Assembly (NCBI RefSeq): GCF_000512205.2
Contig: NZ_CP006644.1
Location: 4,354,501 to 4,418,500 of the forward strand
DNA: 64,000 nucleotides
Source of the DNA: Sphingomonas sanxanigenens DSM 19645 = NX02
Lineage (GTDB): Bacteria > Pseudomonadota > Alphaproteobacteria > Sphingomonadales > Sphingomonadaceae
Reading direction: 5' to 3'
Under the pieces are notes generated by a model, which was not told the origin of the DNA, ran no database searches, and was given only the letters and a program-made list of their open reading frames with translations. Position 1 is the first letter of the stretch, and each line of letters opens with the position of its first letter. Of the stretch, positions 15,061 through 22,948 are shown in pieces. A program made the position numbers and the translations under genes.

Positions 15061-17387
15061 TGGCGGCGCCGATCAAGAAGGTCTGCGTGATCGGGGCCGG
15101 CACGATGGGTGCCGGCATCGCCGCGCAAGTCGCCAATGCCGGCGTGCCGGTGCTGCTGCTCGATATCGTGCCGAAGGAGGGCAGTGATCGCGACGCCGTC
15201 GCCAAGGGCGCGGTCGCGAAGATGCTCAAGACCGATCCGGCGCCGTTCATGTCGGCGGCGGCGGCGAAGCTGGTCGAGACCGGCAATATCGAGGATCATC
15301 TCGATCGCGTCGCGGCGTGCGACTGGATCGTCGAGGCGATCGTCGAGCGGCTCGACATCAAGCAATCGCTCTATGCGCGGCTGGAGGAGCATAAGCGCCC
15401 CGGCACCGCGATCTCTTCCAACACCTCGACGATCCCGCTCGGCCACCTCGTCGCAGGCCGCTCGGAGCAGTTCCGCCGCGACTTCCTGATCACCCATTTC
15501 TTCAATCCGCCGCGCTACATGCGGCTGATCGAGATCGTCCGCGGCGGCGAGACCGACGGCACCGTCGCCGCGCGGGTCGAGGAGTTCGTCGATCGCGCGC
15601 TCGGCAAGCGCGTCGTCCGCACCAAGGATACGCCGGGGTTCATCGCCAACCGCATCGGCACCTATTGGCTCGCGGTCGCGATCAACGCGGCGATGGACCA
15701 GGGGCTGACCGTCGAGGAGGCCGACCAGATCGGCGGCAAGCCGATGGGCGTGCCCAAGACCGGCATCTTCGGCCTCGTCGACCTCGTCGGCGTCGACCTG
15801 ATGCCGCTGCTGTCGAAGAGCCTGACCTCGACCCTGCCCGAGGGCGATCCCTATTTCGCGACGGTCCGGCCGATGCCGCTCGTCGACAGGATGATCGCGG
15901 AGGGCTTCACCGGCCGCAAGGGCAAGGGCGGCTTCTACCGGCTCGACAAGGGCGCGGACGGCAGCCGTACCAAGCAGGCGCTGGACCTCGCCACCGGCGA
16001 TTATCGCGCGACGATCAGCCCGCAGCGCCTGCCCTCCGCCGCCGAGAAGGATCTTGCCGCGCTGGTGTCGCTGCCCGGCAAGGCCGGCAGCTATGCCTGG
16101 ACGGTGCTGGGCAACGTCCTTTCCTACGCGGCGATGCTGGTCGGCGAAGTGGCCGACGATATCGTCGCGATCGATGACGCGATGAAGCTCGGCTACAACT
16201 GGAAGTTCGGGCCGTTCGAACTGATCGACCGGCTCGGGCCGGGCCGACTCGCCGAGCGGCTGCGCGCGGAGGGCCGCGCGGTGCCGGCGATCCTCGACAC
16301 CGCGGGCGACCGCCCCTTCTACCGGATCGAGCAGGGCCGCCGCCAATATCTGACCGCCGCGGGCGATTATCAGGATGTCGTAAGGCCTGAGGGCGTGCTG
16401 CTGCTGGAGGATATCCGCCTCGCCGCCAAGCCGCTGGCGAAAAACGGTTCGGCGGCCTTGTGGGACGTCGGCGACGGCGTCGTCGCGCTCGAATTCACCT
16501 CGAAGATGAACGCGCTCGACGAGCCGATCATGCAGATGGTGCAGCAGGCGGTCACCTTGGTGAAGGCGCAGTACAAGGCGCTGGTGATCTACAACGAGGG
16601 CGCCAACTTCTCCGCCGGCGCCAATCTGGGCCTCGCGATGTTCGCGGTGAACATCGCCGCGTGGAGCGAGATCGACAAGCTGATCGCCGCCGGCCAGTCG
16701 GCGTTGAAGGCGCTGAAATATGCGCCCTTCCCCGTCGTCGCCGCGCCCGCCGGGCTCGCGCTCGGCGGCGGCTGCGAGATCCTGCTCCATGCCGATGCGA
16801 TCCAGGCGCATGCCGAAACCTATGCCGGCCTCGTCGAATGCGGCGTCGGCCTCGTCCCCGGCTGGGGCGGCAACGGCGAGATGCTCGACCGCTGGGCGGA
16901 GGCGCCGATGGCCCCCAAGGGCCCGATGCCGCCGGTCGCCAAGGCGTTCGAGATGATCTCGACCGCGAGGGTCGCCAAGTCGGCGGCGGAAGCGCGCGAG
17001 ATGCTGATCCTGCGCAAGGACGACGGCATCACGATGAACCGCGACCGTCTGCTGGCGGACGCCAAGGCGAAGGCGCTGGCGCTGGTCGAAGGCTATGCCC
17101 CGCCCGAGAAGCCCGGCTTCCGCCTGCCCGGCGAAAGCGGCCGCACCGTGATCGGCGGCGCGATCGCCGATTTCCACAAGAAGGGCGCCGCAACCGACTA
17201 TGACGTCGCCGTCTCGAACCGGCTCGCCGGGGTGCTGACCGGCGGCGAGACGGATCTGGTCGATACCGTGACCGAGGACCAGCTTCTGAAGCTGGAACGC
17301 GCGGCGTTCATGGCCAGCGTCAAGGATCCCCGCACGCAGGCCCGGGTCGAGCATATGCTCGAAACCGGCAAGCCGCTGCGCAACTGA
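15057..17387 (+). CDS. FadN-type 3-hydroxyacyl-CoA dehydrogenase / enoyl-CoA hydratase
   Basis: A 776-residue bifunctional enzyme for the middle steps of beta-oxidation. The NAD-binding dehydrogenase comes first (VCVIGAGTMGAGIA at about 8-21, then SSNTSTIPL and the ITHFFNPPRYMRL catalytic region). The crotonase-like domain comes last (about 475-700), keeping both hydratase glutamates in GGGCEILL and AGLVECGVGLVPGWGG. This is the reverse of the E. coli FadB/FadJ order and matches B. subtilis FadN. The ATG at 15057 overlaps the thiolase stop; a second ATG follows immediately. Confidence 0.9.
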   Translation: MMAAPIKKVCVIGAGTMGAGIAAQVANAGVPVLLLDIVPKEGSDRDAVAKGAVAKMLKTDPAPFMSAAAAKLVETGNIEDHLDRVAACDWIVEAIVERLDIKQSLYARLEEHKRPGTAISSNTSTIPLGHLVAGRSEQFRRDFLITHFFNPPRYMRLIEIVRGGETDGTVAARVEEFVDRALGKRVVRTKDTPGFIANRIGTYWLAVAINAAMDQGLTVEEADQIGGKPMGVPKTGIFGLVDLVGVDLMPLLSKSLTSTLPEGDPYFATVRPMPLVDRMIAEGFTGRKGKGGFYRLDKGADGSRTKQALDLATGDYRATISPQRLPSAAEKDLAALVSLPGKAGSYAWTVLGNVLSYAAMLVGEVADDIVAIDDAMKLGYNWKFGPFELIDRLGPGRLAERLRAEGRAVPAILDTAGDRPFYRIEQGRRQYLTAAGDYQDVVRPEGVLLLEDIRLAAKPLAKNGSAALWDVGDGVVALEFTSKMNALDEPIMQMVQQAVTLVKAQYKALVIYNEGANFSAGANLGLAMFAVNIAAWSEIDKLIAAGQSALKALKYAPFPVVAAPAGLALGGGCEILLHADAIQAHAETYAGLVECGVGLVPGWGGNGEMLDRWAEAPMAPKGPMPPVAKAFEMISTARVAKSAAEAREMLILRKDDGITMNRDRLLADAKAKALALVEGYAPPEKPGFRLPGESGRTVIGGAIADFHKKGAATDYDVAVSNRLAGVLTGGETDLVDTVTEDQLLKLERAAFMASVKDPRTQARVEHMLETGKPLRN

Positions 17388-17403
17388 TCGGAGAGGACAG
17401 GCA

Positions 17404-19215
17404 ATGCAAGTCTATCAGGCCCCGCTGCGCGACATGCGCTTCGTGCTGCACGAGCTGTTCGCCGAGGGCGGCGGGTTCGGCGATCCGCCCGCCTTCGCGG
17501 AATTCACCCCCGACCTCTACGACGCGATCCTCGACGAGGCGGCGCGGATGGCGCAGGACGTGCTGGCGCCGCTCAACGCCAGCGGCGACCTCGAAGGCTG
17601 CCGGCTCGAAAATGGCGTCGTCCGCACGCCCGAGGGGTTCAAGGCCGCCTATGACACGTTCCGCGAGGGCGGCTGGGCCGCGCTCGCCTCGCCGACCGAA
17701 TGGGGCGGCCAGGGCCTGCCGGAGACGATCAACAAGCTGGTGGAGGAGATGATCTGCGGGGCGAACCTGTCGTTCAGCCTCTATCCCGGCCTCACCCACG
17801 GCGCGACCACCGCGATCGAGGGCCATGGCAGCGCGGATCTGAAGAACGCCTATCTGCCCAAGATGGTCAGCGGCGAATGGGCGGGCACGATGTGCCTGAC
17901 CGAGTCGCATTGCGGCACCGATCTCGGCCTGCTGCGCACCCGCGCGGTGCCGCAGGACGATGGCAGCTATCGCATCACCGGCTCCAAGATCTTCATCTCG
18001 TCGGGCGATCATGACCTGACCGACAATGTCATCCACCTCGTGCTCGCCAAGCTGCCGGATGCGCCGGCAGGGGTGAAGGGGATCAGCCTGTTCCTCGTGC
18101 CCAAATTCCTGCCGCGCGACGATGGCACGCCGGGCGCGCGCAACGGCGTGACCGTGGCGGGGCTGGAGCACAAGATGGGGCTCAAGGCCTCCGCCACCTG
18201 CCAGCTCGCCTTCGAGGACTCGGTCGGCTGGCTGGTCGGATCGCCGCACAAGGGCATGCAGGCGATGTTCACGATGATGAACACCGAACGCGTCTCGGTG
18301 GGCATCCAGGGGCTGGGCGTCGCCGAGGCGGCGTATCAGGCGGCGGTCGCCTATGCAAAGGAGCGGCTGCAGGGCCGCGCGCTTTCGGGCGCCAAGCGGC
18401 CCGACCTGCCCGCCGACCCGATCATCGTCCACCCCGACGTGCGGCGTATGCTGATGACGCAGCGCGCCTATGCGGAGGGCTCGCGCGCGCTCGGCCAGTG
18501 GGTGTCGCGCGCGCTCGATGCCGAGAAGCATGGCGAGGATGCCGAGACCCGCGCCCGCGCCGGCGATTTCGTCGCGCTGATGACGCCGGTGGTGAAGGCG
18601 CTGTTCACCGACCTCGCCTTCGAATCCGCCAATATCGGCGTGCAGGTGCATGGCGGCCATGGCTACATCCGCGAGCATGGCGTTGAGCAATATGTCCGCG
18701 ACGCGCGCATCACCCAGATCTACGAGGGCACCAACGGCGTCCAGGCGCTCGACCTCGTCGGCCGCAAGATGCCCGCGAACATGGGCCGCGCGCTGCGCCC
18801 CTTCTTCCACGCCGTTGCCAACCATCTGGAGGAAGCGGCGGGCGCGCCCGACGTGACCGGAAACAAGGCGCTGGCCGCGCATCTGGCGGGATTGCAGCAG
18901 GCGTTCGGCGCGCTGCAGCTCTCCACCGGCATGATCGCGCAGAAGGGCATGGCCGACCCCGAAGAGGCGGGTGCGGCCGCCACCGACTATCTCAGGATGC
19001 TGGGGCTGGTCGCGATGGGCCATTGCTTCCTGCGCGCGGAGCGGATCGCCGCGCAGCGCATTTCGGAAGGGCATGAGGATGCCGCCTTCTACAAGGCGAA
19101 GCTGGCCACCGCCGGTTTCTTCTTCGACCGCATCCTGCCCTTCGCGACGACGACCTTCCTCGTCATCAAGTCCGGCAAGCGGTCGCTGATGGCGCTGGAG
19201 GAAGACGCTTTCTGA
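17404..19215 (+). CDS. Acyl-CoA dehydrogenase, long form with C-terminal extension
   Basis: A 603-residue flavoprotein catalysing the first oxidation of beta-oxidation. The acyl-CoA dehydrogenase core includes MCLTESHCGTDLG (about residues 161-173, FAD/substrate loop), the FAD-binding stretch QVHGGHGYIREHGVEQYVRD, and the arginine/glutamate motif ITQIYEGTNGVQALDL near 439-454. Here YEG carries the usual catalytic glutamate. A C-terminal domain of about 130 residues beyond the core puts it with the long FadE-like dehydrogenases. It lies 16 bases after the FadN gene with its own site, GGAGAGG. The operon ends at a hairpin 6 bases later. Confidence 0.9.
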   Translation: MQVYQAPLRDMRFVLHELFAEGGGFGDPPAFAEFTPDLYDAILDEAARMAQDVLAPLNASGDLEGCRLENGVVRTPEGFKAAYDTFREGGWAALASPTEWGGQGLPETINKLVEEMICGANLSFSLYPGLTHGATTAIEGHGSADLKNAYLPKMVSGEWAGTMCLTESHCGTDLGLLRTRAVPQDDGSYRITGSKIFISSGDHDLTDNVIHLVLAKLPDAPAGVKGISLFLVPKFLPRDDGTPGARNGVTVAGLEHKMGLKASATCQLAFEDSVGWLVGSPHKGMQAMFTMMNTERVSVGIQGLGVAEAAYQAAVAYAKERLQGRALSGAKRPDLPADPIIVHPDVRRMLMTQRAYAEGSRALGQWVSRALDAEKHGEDAETRARAGDFVALMTPVVKALFTDLAFESANIGVQVHGGHGYIREHGVEQYVRDARITQIYEGTNGVQALDLVGRKMPANMGRALRPFFHAVANHLEEAAGAPDVTGNKALAAHLAGLQQAFGALQLSTGMIAQKGMADPEEAGAAATDYLRMLGLVAMGHCFLRAERIAAQRISEGHEDAAFYKAKLATAGFFFDRILPFATTTFLVIKSGKRSLMALEEDAF

Positions 19216-19221
19216 GGCGCG

Positions 19222-19259
19222 ACGGCCGGCAATGCTTGACAGAAGGCAATGCCGGCCGT
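19222..19259 (+). terminator. Hairpin terminator of the beta-oxidation operon
   Basis: ACGGCCGGCA (19222-19231) and TGCCGGCCGT (19250-19259) form a perfect 10-bp GC-rich stem, 6 bases after the dehydrogenase stop. Only a weak T stretch follows. The 127 bases to the next gene hold its ribosome site but no clear promoter. Confidence 0.6.
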
Positions 19260-19386
19260 TAGCGGAATATGCATTCCCTATACGTCAGATGATTGTCGCA
19301 TAGGATCGAACGAGAGTGGCGGACCGCAACAATGCGGCCGCCGTCCGGATCGCCCGGCAGGGCCCCGGATTTAGGAGAGGTCGCAC

Positions 19387-19791
19387 ATGTCCATGTTCCT
19401 CGCGGTGCTTGCCGGCGCCGCCGCACTTTCCCCCGACAGCGCCATCGGTATCTGGAAGACCGAGACCAAGAATGGCGTGGTCGAGATCCAGCGCTGCGGC
19501 GCCTCGATCTGCGGCAAACTCGTCACCTCCGACCTGCTGCGCACCAACCCCGACCTGCGCGATGCCAGGAATGCGGACGAAAAGCTGCGCAACCGACCGC
19601 TGAAGGGCATCGTGTTGCTGCGCGGCTTCAAGGTGGATGACGGCGCCTGGACGGGCGGCACCGTCTACAATGCCGATGACGGCAAGACCTACAAGGCGAC
19701 GGTCACCCCGCTCAGCCCCACCCGGCTCAAGGTGCGCGGCTGCGTGTTCGTGCCGCTCTGCAAGACGCAGACCTGGACCCGCATGCGCTAA
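19387..19791 (+). CDS. DUF2147 domain protein, exported
   Basis: A 134-residue secreted protein. It starts with a short hydrophobic signal, MSMFLAVLAGAAALSP. The DUF2147 core follows with GIWKTETKNGVVEIQRCG, a cysteine pair in RCGASICGKLV, LKGIVLLRGFK, and a terminal GCVFVPLCKTQTWTR. The conserved cysteines suggest disulfides in the periplasm. A ribosome site, AGGAGAGG, precedes the ATG. DUF2147 proteins have no proven role; they are calycin/lipocalin-like beta proteins in some predictions. Being between the acyl-CoA dehydrogenase and the FadL porin, it may have to do with lipid uptake, but this is only context. Confidence 0.8.
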   Translation: MSMFLAVLAGAAALSPDSAIGIWKTETKNGVVEIQRCGASICGKLVTSDLLRTNPDLRDARNADEKLRNRPLKGIVLLRGFKVDDGAWTGGTVYNADDGKTYKATVTPLSPTRLKVRGCVFVPLCKTQTWTRMR

Positions 19792-19800
19792 GCGCGCGCA

Positions 19801-19840
19801 AACGCCCCCTTAACGCCCCCGTAACGCCCCCCTTACGCAC
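19801..19840. repeat. Short tandem repeats before the FadL gene
   Basis: The unit AACGCCCCC-(TT/GT) is repeated three times in tandem, followed by a degenerate fourth copy (TTACGCACCGTT). This fills most of the 73-base gap between the DUF2147 and FadL genes. The spacing of 11 bases is close to one helical turn, so a protein-binding array is possible, but simple slippage is an equal explanation. Confidence 0.4.
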
Positions 19841-19864
19841 CGTTAAAACACAGGATCGTCGTTC

Positions 19865-21169
19865 ATGTACATGCGTACCCAGCTTTCGCTCGCCGCGGCC
19901 GCGTCCGCGATCGGCTTCGCAGCGCTTCCCTCCGCCGCGCACGCCCAGGCCTTCTACCTGCAGGAACAGTCGTCGCGCGGCGCCGGCCGGGCCTTCTCCG
20001 GCGAGGTCGCGGATACCGGCGCGCCATCGCTGTGGTGGAACCCGGCGGCGATCGCCGGCATCGACCGGCCGGACGCGGCGATCTCGGTCAGCGCGATCCT
20101 GCCGAAGGGCGATGTGGTGGACAATGGCACGGTCATCCGCCGCCCGGGGCAGACCTTCGCGCCGATCGGCGGCGATCCGGTCAGCGGCGATCCGATCAGC
20201 AAGGGCGTGCTGCCCTCGGGCGCGATCGCCTATCCGATCAACGATCGCATCGCGGTGGGCCTCTCGATCACCAGCCCCTACAGCTTCACCACCAAATATG
20301 ACGAGACCAGCTGGGCGCGCTATTCGGCGACCAAGACCAAGCTGCGCACCTTCGACATCCAGCCCTCGATCGGCGTCGCGGTGACCGACTGGCTGCGCGT
20401 CGGCGCCGCGCTCAACGTCGAGTATAGCGACGCGACGCTCAGCAACGCGCTGCCCAACGTCCTCGCCAGCCTGCCGGACGGGCAGCAGCGGCTGACGGGC
20501 GATGGCTGGGATCTCGGCTGGACCGCCGGCTTCCAGATGCACAACGACGTCGTGACGGTGGGCTTCGCCTACAAGTCGGCGATCGAGCACAAGCTGAAGG
20601 GCGATGTCGAGATCAGCGGGCTGCTGGGGCCGCTCGCCGCCTCCAACGCCACCTTGTCCGGCATCGAGGCGCGCTTCTACACGCCGGCGCAGATCATCCT
20701 CGGCGCGCGGGTGAAGGCGACCGACAAGCTGACGCTGAACGGCCAGGCGGTGCGCTATACCTGGAACAAGTTCGACGCGATCCGCCTGGGCGCGCCGCTC
20801 AACACCGCGCTGCCGCAGAATTATCGCAACAGCTACAGCCTGGCCGGCGGCGTCGATTATGACGTGTCGCCGCGCTTCACCGTGCGCGCCGGCGTGCAGC
20901 GTGCGCTGACCCCGACGCAGGATGGCGAGCGCGACGCCCGCGTGCCCGATTCCAACCGCTGGAACTATTCGGCGGGCGGCACCTTCAAGGCGACCGACAG
21001 CCTCTCCTTCGATATCGGCGCCGCCTATATCGACTTCGCCGACGCGACGATCGACCGCCCGACCGCCGCCTATGTCGGCACCGCCGCGCAGACGCCGATC
21101 ATCACCAGCGGCGAGCTGCAGGACGCCCGCGCGATCGTGCTGACCGCGGGCGCGCGGATGCGGTTCTAA
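19865..21169 (+). CDS. OmpP1/FadL-family outer-membrane transporter
   Basis: A 434-residue outer-membrane barrel for hydrophobic compounds, probably fatty acids. A signal peptide of 28 residues ends SAAHAQ. The mature N-terminus AFYLQEQSSRGAGRAFSGEV and the NPA motif in LWWNPAAIAGI (about residues 56-66) are the family signature; this region forms the hatch. The C-terminus ends in phenylalanine (AGARMRF). Its place next to the acyl-CoA ligase and beta-oxidation genes supports fatty-acid import. Some FadL relatives carry aromatic hydrocarbons instead, which cannot be excluded. Confidence 0.9.
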   Translation: MYMRTQLSLAAAASAIGFAALPSAAHAQAFYLQEQSSRGAGRAFSGEVADTGAPSLWWNPAAIAGIDRPDAAISVSAILPKGDVVDNGTVIRRPGQTFAPIGGDPVSGDPISKGVLPSGAIAYPINDRIAVGLSITSPYSFTTKYDETSWARYSATKTKLRTFDIQPSIGVAVTDWLRVGAALNVEYSDATLSNALPNVLASLPDGQQRLTGDGWDLGWTAGFQMHNDVVTVGFAYKSAIEHKLKGDVEISGLLGPLAASNATLSGIEARFYTPAQIILGARVKATDKLTLNGQAVRYTWNKFDAIRLGAPLNTALPQNYRNSYSLAGGVDYDVSPRFTVRAGVQRALTPTQDGERDARVPDSNRWNYSAGGTFKATDSLSFDIGAAYIDFADATIDRPTAAYVGTAAQTPIITSGELQDARAIVLTAGARMRF

Positions 21170-21181
21170 GGCTCTTCTTAT

Positions 21182-21208
21182 CCTCCCTGGCGCGCAGCGT
21201 CGGGGAGG
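21182..21208. repeat. Palindromic element A core, inverted copy
   Basis: CCTCCCTGG-N10-CGGGGAGG is the reverse complement of the 27-base core found at 9594, 29193 and 33089, with one mismatch. It lies between the converging FadL and metallohydrolase genes and probably acts as a shared terminator, though the A-run after it is on the wrong side for the plus-strand gene. Confidence 0.6.
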
Positions 21209-21221
21209 ACAAAAAAAGGCG

Positions 21222-22772
21222 CTACCGCCCGAAGTTCACATAGACCGGATTGGTCATCATCACCCGCTTGCCGCCCTCGCGCACCTCGAAGCGGATCCAG
21301 TGGCGCTGGCCGTCCGACCTCCATTCGAGCGGCAGTTCGGCGCGGGCGCCGTCGATCTTCTCCACCGACAGCGCCGGCGCCGGCTTGCCGTCGAGCAGGC
21401 CGACCAGCTTGCCGCCGGCGCTGCCCGCGACCGTCACGGTCAGCGACAAAGGCTGGCCGGCGGGAACCGCGATCGCATCCCCCATCATCGCCTGCACGCC
21501 GCCGGCCATCGCCTTGAGGTCGATCGCGTGGCCGGGCTTGCCGGTCATGTCGATCCAGACATGGCCCGCCTTCACGCCATCGAGCACCGCGCGTTCGGAA
21601 AGGTTGGCGGCGTAGACCACCGTGGTCGGGAAACCGACGCCGAGGCGGCCGAGCTGCATGTCGTGATTGTCGCTGCCGCCGAGCGCGGTCAGGCGGCGGC
21701 CGCGGGCGATCTCCGCGTCCCAGATCGTGATATCGCCGCCGCCATCCGCGCCCGCGAGCTGTTCCCACAGCCGGCCGGCATTGACCGCCTCGATCGCGTC
21801 GACCTCCGCCATCGCGTCGCGCGGGGCGATCCAGCCGCAGCCCCTGCACCGGTGGTCGTTGGGCGCGCCGGGATGGTTGATCGAGACCAGCGCGCCGGCG
21901 TCGTGCGCCGCGCGCAGCATCGTCTTGGCATCGGGCACGCTCTTTTCGCCGAGCCGGTAGTCGATGAACTCGGTGGTGCCGAAGATGTTGGCGTGGCCCT
22001 GCTCGGTGGTGAGTTCGCGGCCCGGGATCAGCAGCACATCGTCAAAATAGGGCTGCAGCTCCCGCATCGCATTGTGGTGCGCGATGTTGTTGTGATCGGT
22101 GATGGCGATGAAATCGAGCCGCGCGTCGGCGGCGGCCTGCACCGTCCGGAACACCGGGCAGGGCACGTGGCGGCCGCGGCGGCTGTCGCAGAAGCCGTCG
22201 CTGTCGCCGGTGTGCAGGTGGAAATCGCCGCGATACCAGCCCGCATCCGCCGCCAGCGGCTCGGGCGAGAAGGTGGAGACGGCGGGGGTGTCGCCCGCGC
22301 GCCAGAACCAGATCTTGGCGGTATAGGTGGAGGTGGTGTCGGGATCGATGTGCGAGACGCCGAGGTCCAGCGACCAGCGGCGGCCGCCGATCGGGCCGGG
22401 GGTGAAGGACGGCGTGGCGCTGCTCTCGTCGATCACCACCGCATGCTTGTTGCTGCCGCTCCACCCGCGGAAGCGCTCGCCGTCATAGAGGCCGAGGTTG
22501 ATGACGGTCTTGCCGTCCGGACGGGTGTAGGTGAGTTCGACGGCGAGGCGGATGACGCCCCTGGGCACGTCGAACGGCACCGCGACGTTGCGCTGGAAGT
22601 TGGAGCGGTCGACCGTGCCGGTAAGGACGAGGTCGGGCTTTTCCTTGTTCCGCGCGAGGGGGACGGCATCCCACGCGGGGAGCGGCGCGGGCATGTCGGC
22701 CAGCGCAGCCGTGGGTGCGAGCAGGGCTGCGGCGAGGAAAGCGGGAAGGAGGCGGAGGCGCATGGGTTTCAT
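21222..22772 (-). CDS. CehA/McbA-family PHP-type metallohydrolase, exported
   Basis: A 516-residue predicted metal-dependent hydrolase. The start at 22772 gives MKPMRLRLLPAFLAAALL...AALA, a clear signal peptide; a longer frame upstream is only antisense of repeats. After a beta-rich N-terminal domain (about 25-180), the PHP-like core shows metal ligands in order: FHLHTGDSDG, IAITDHNNIAHH, GRELTTEQGHANIFG, INHPGAPND and GGSDNHDMQLG. The family includes enzymes splitting carbamate and phosphoester bonds. It lies downstream of the TonB receptor on the same strand, so it may act in the periplasm on whatever that receptor binds. Exact substrate unknown. Confidence 0.82.
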   Translation of the reverse strand: MKPMRLRLLPAFLAAALLAPTAALADMPAPLPAWDAVPLARNKEKPDLVLTGTVDRSNFQRNVAVPFDVPRGVIRLAVELTYTRPDGKTVINLGLYDGERFRGWSGSNKHAVVIDESSATPSFTPGPIGGRRWSLDLGVSHIDPDTTSTYTAKIWFWRAGDTPAVSTFSPEPLAADAGWYRGDFHLHTGDSDGFCDSRRGRHVPCPVFRTVQAAADARLDFIAITDHNNIAHHNAMRELQPYFDDVLLIPGRELTTEQGHANIFGTTEFIDYRLGEKSVPDAKTMLRAAHDAGALVSINHPGAPNDHRCRGCGWIAPRDAMAEVDAIEAVNAGRLWEQLAGADGGGDITIWDAEIARGRRLTALGGSDNHDMQLGRLGVGFPTTVVYAANLSERAVLDGVKAGHVWIDMTGKPGHAIDLKAMAGGVQAMMGDAIAVPAGQPLSLTVTVAGSAGGKLVGLLDGKPAPALSVEKIDGARAELPLEWRSDGQRHWIRFEVREGGKRVMMTNPVYVNFGR

Positions 22773-22780
22773 CCGGCTTT

Positions 22781-22910
22781 GTGTCTCGACGTCGCTCGAC
22801 ACGAACGGAAAATTCTCAGCCTTTTCCGTTCGTCCCGAGCGACGTCGAGGGACAGGGCTCGCTCGGTCCGTCCGGAAAACCTCCGTTCGCCCCGAGCGAA
22901 ATCGAGGGGA
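22781..22910. repeat. Palindromic GAGCGA-GTCGAG repeats between receptor and hydrolase genes
   Basis: A 32-base arm at 22781-22812 pairs with 22822-22853 across a 9-base spacer with about three mismatches. A third related copy (TCCGTTCGCCCCGAGCGAAATC...) follows at 22882-22910, and a fragment GCCGAGCGAAGCCGAGGC after it. The recurring unit is CCGTTCG(T/C)CCCGAGCGA-GTCGAGG. This fills most of the 176 bases between the two genes. It looks like a dispersed intergenic palindrome; other genomic copies are expected but not visible here. Confidence 0.65.
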
Positions 22911-22948
22911 AGGCCGAGCGAAGCCGAGGCCCCGCCCGACCCGTGGCA

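Noticed and set aside
19801-19840. Tandem AACGCCCCC units as a CRISPR array
   Set aside because: Units are 11 bases long with no spacers; this is simple tandem repetition.
21182-21217. Hairpin plus A-run as a classical terminator for the FadL gene
   Set aside because: The run is of A on the FadL sense strand and comes before the hairpin on the other strand, so neither gene gets stem followed by T. It fits the element A repeat better.
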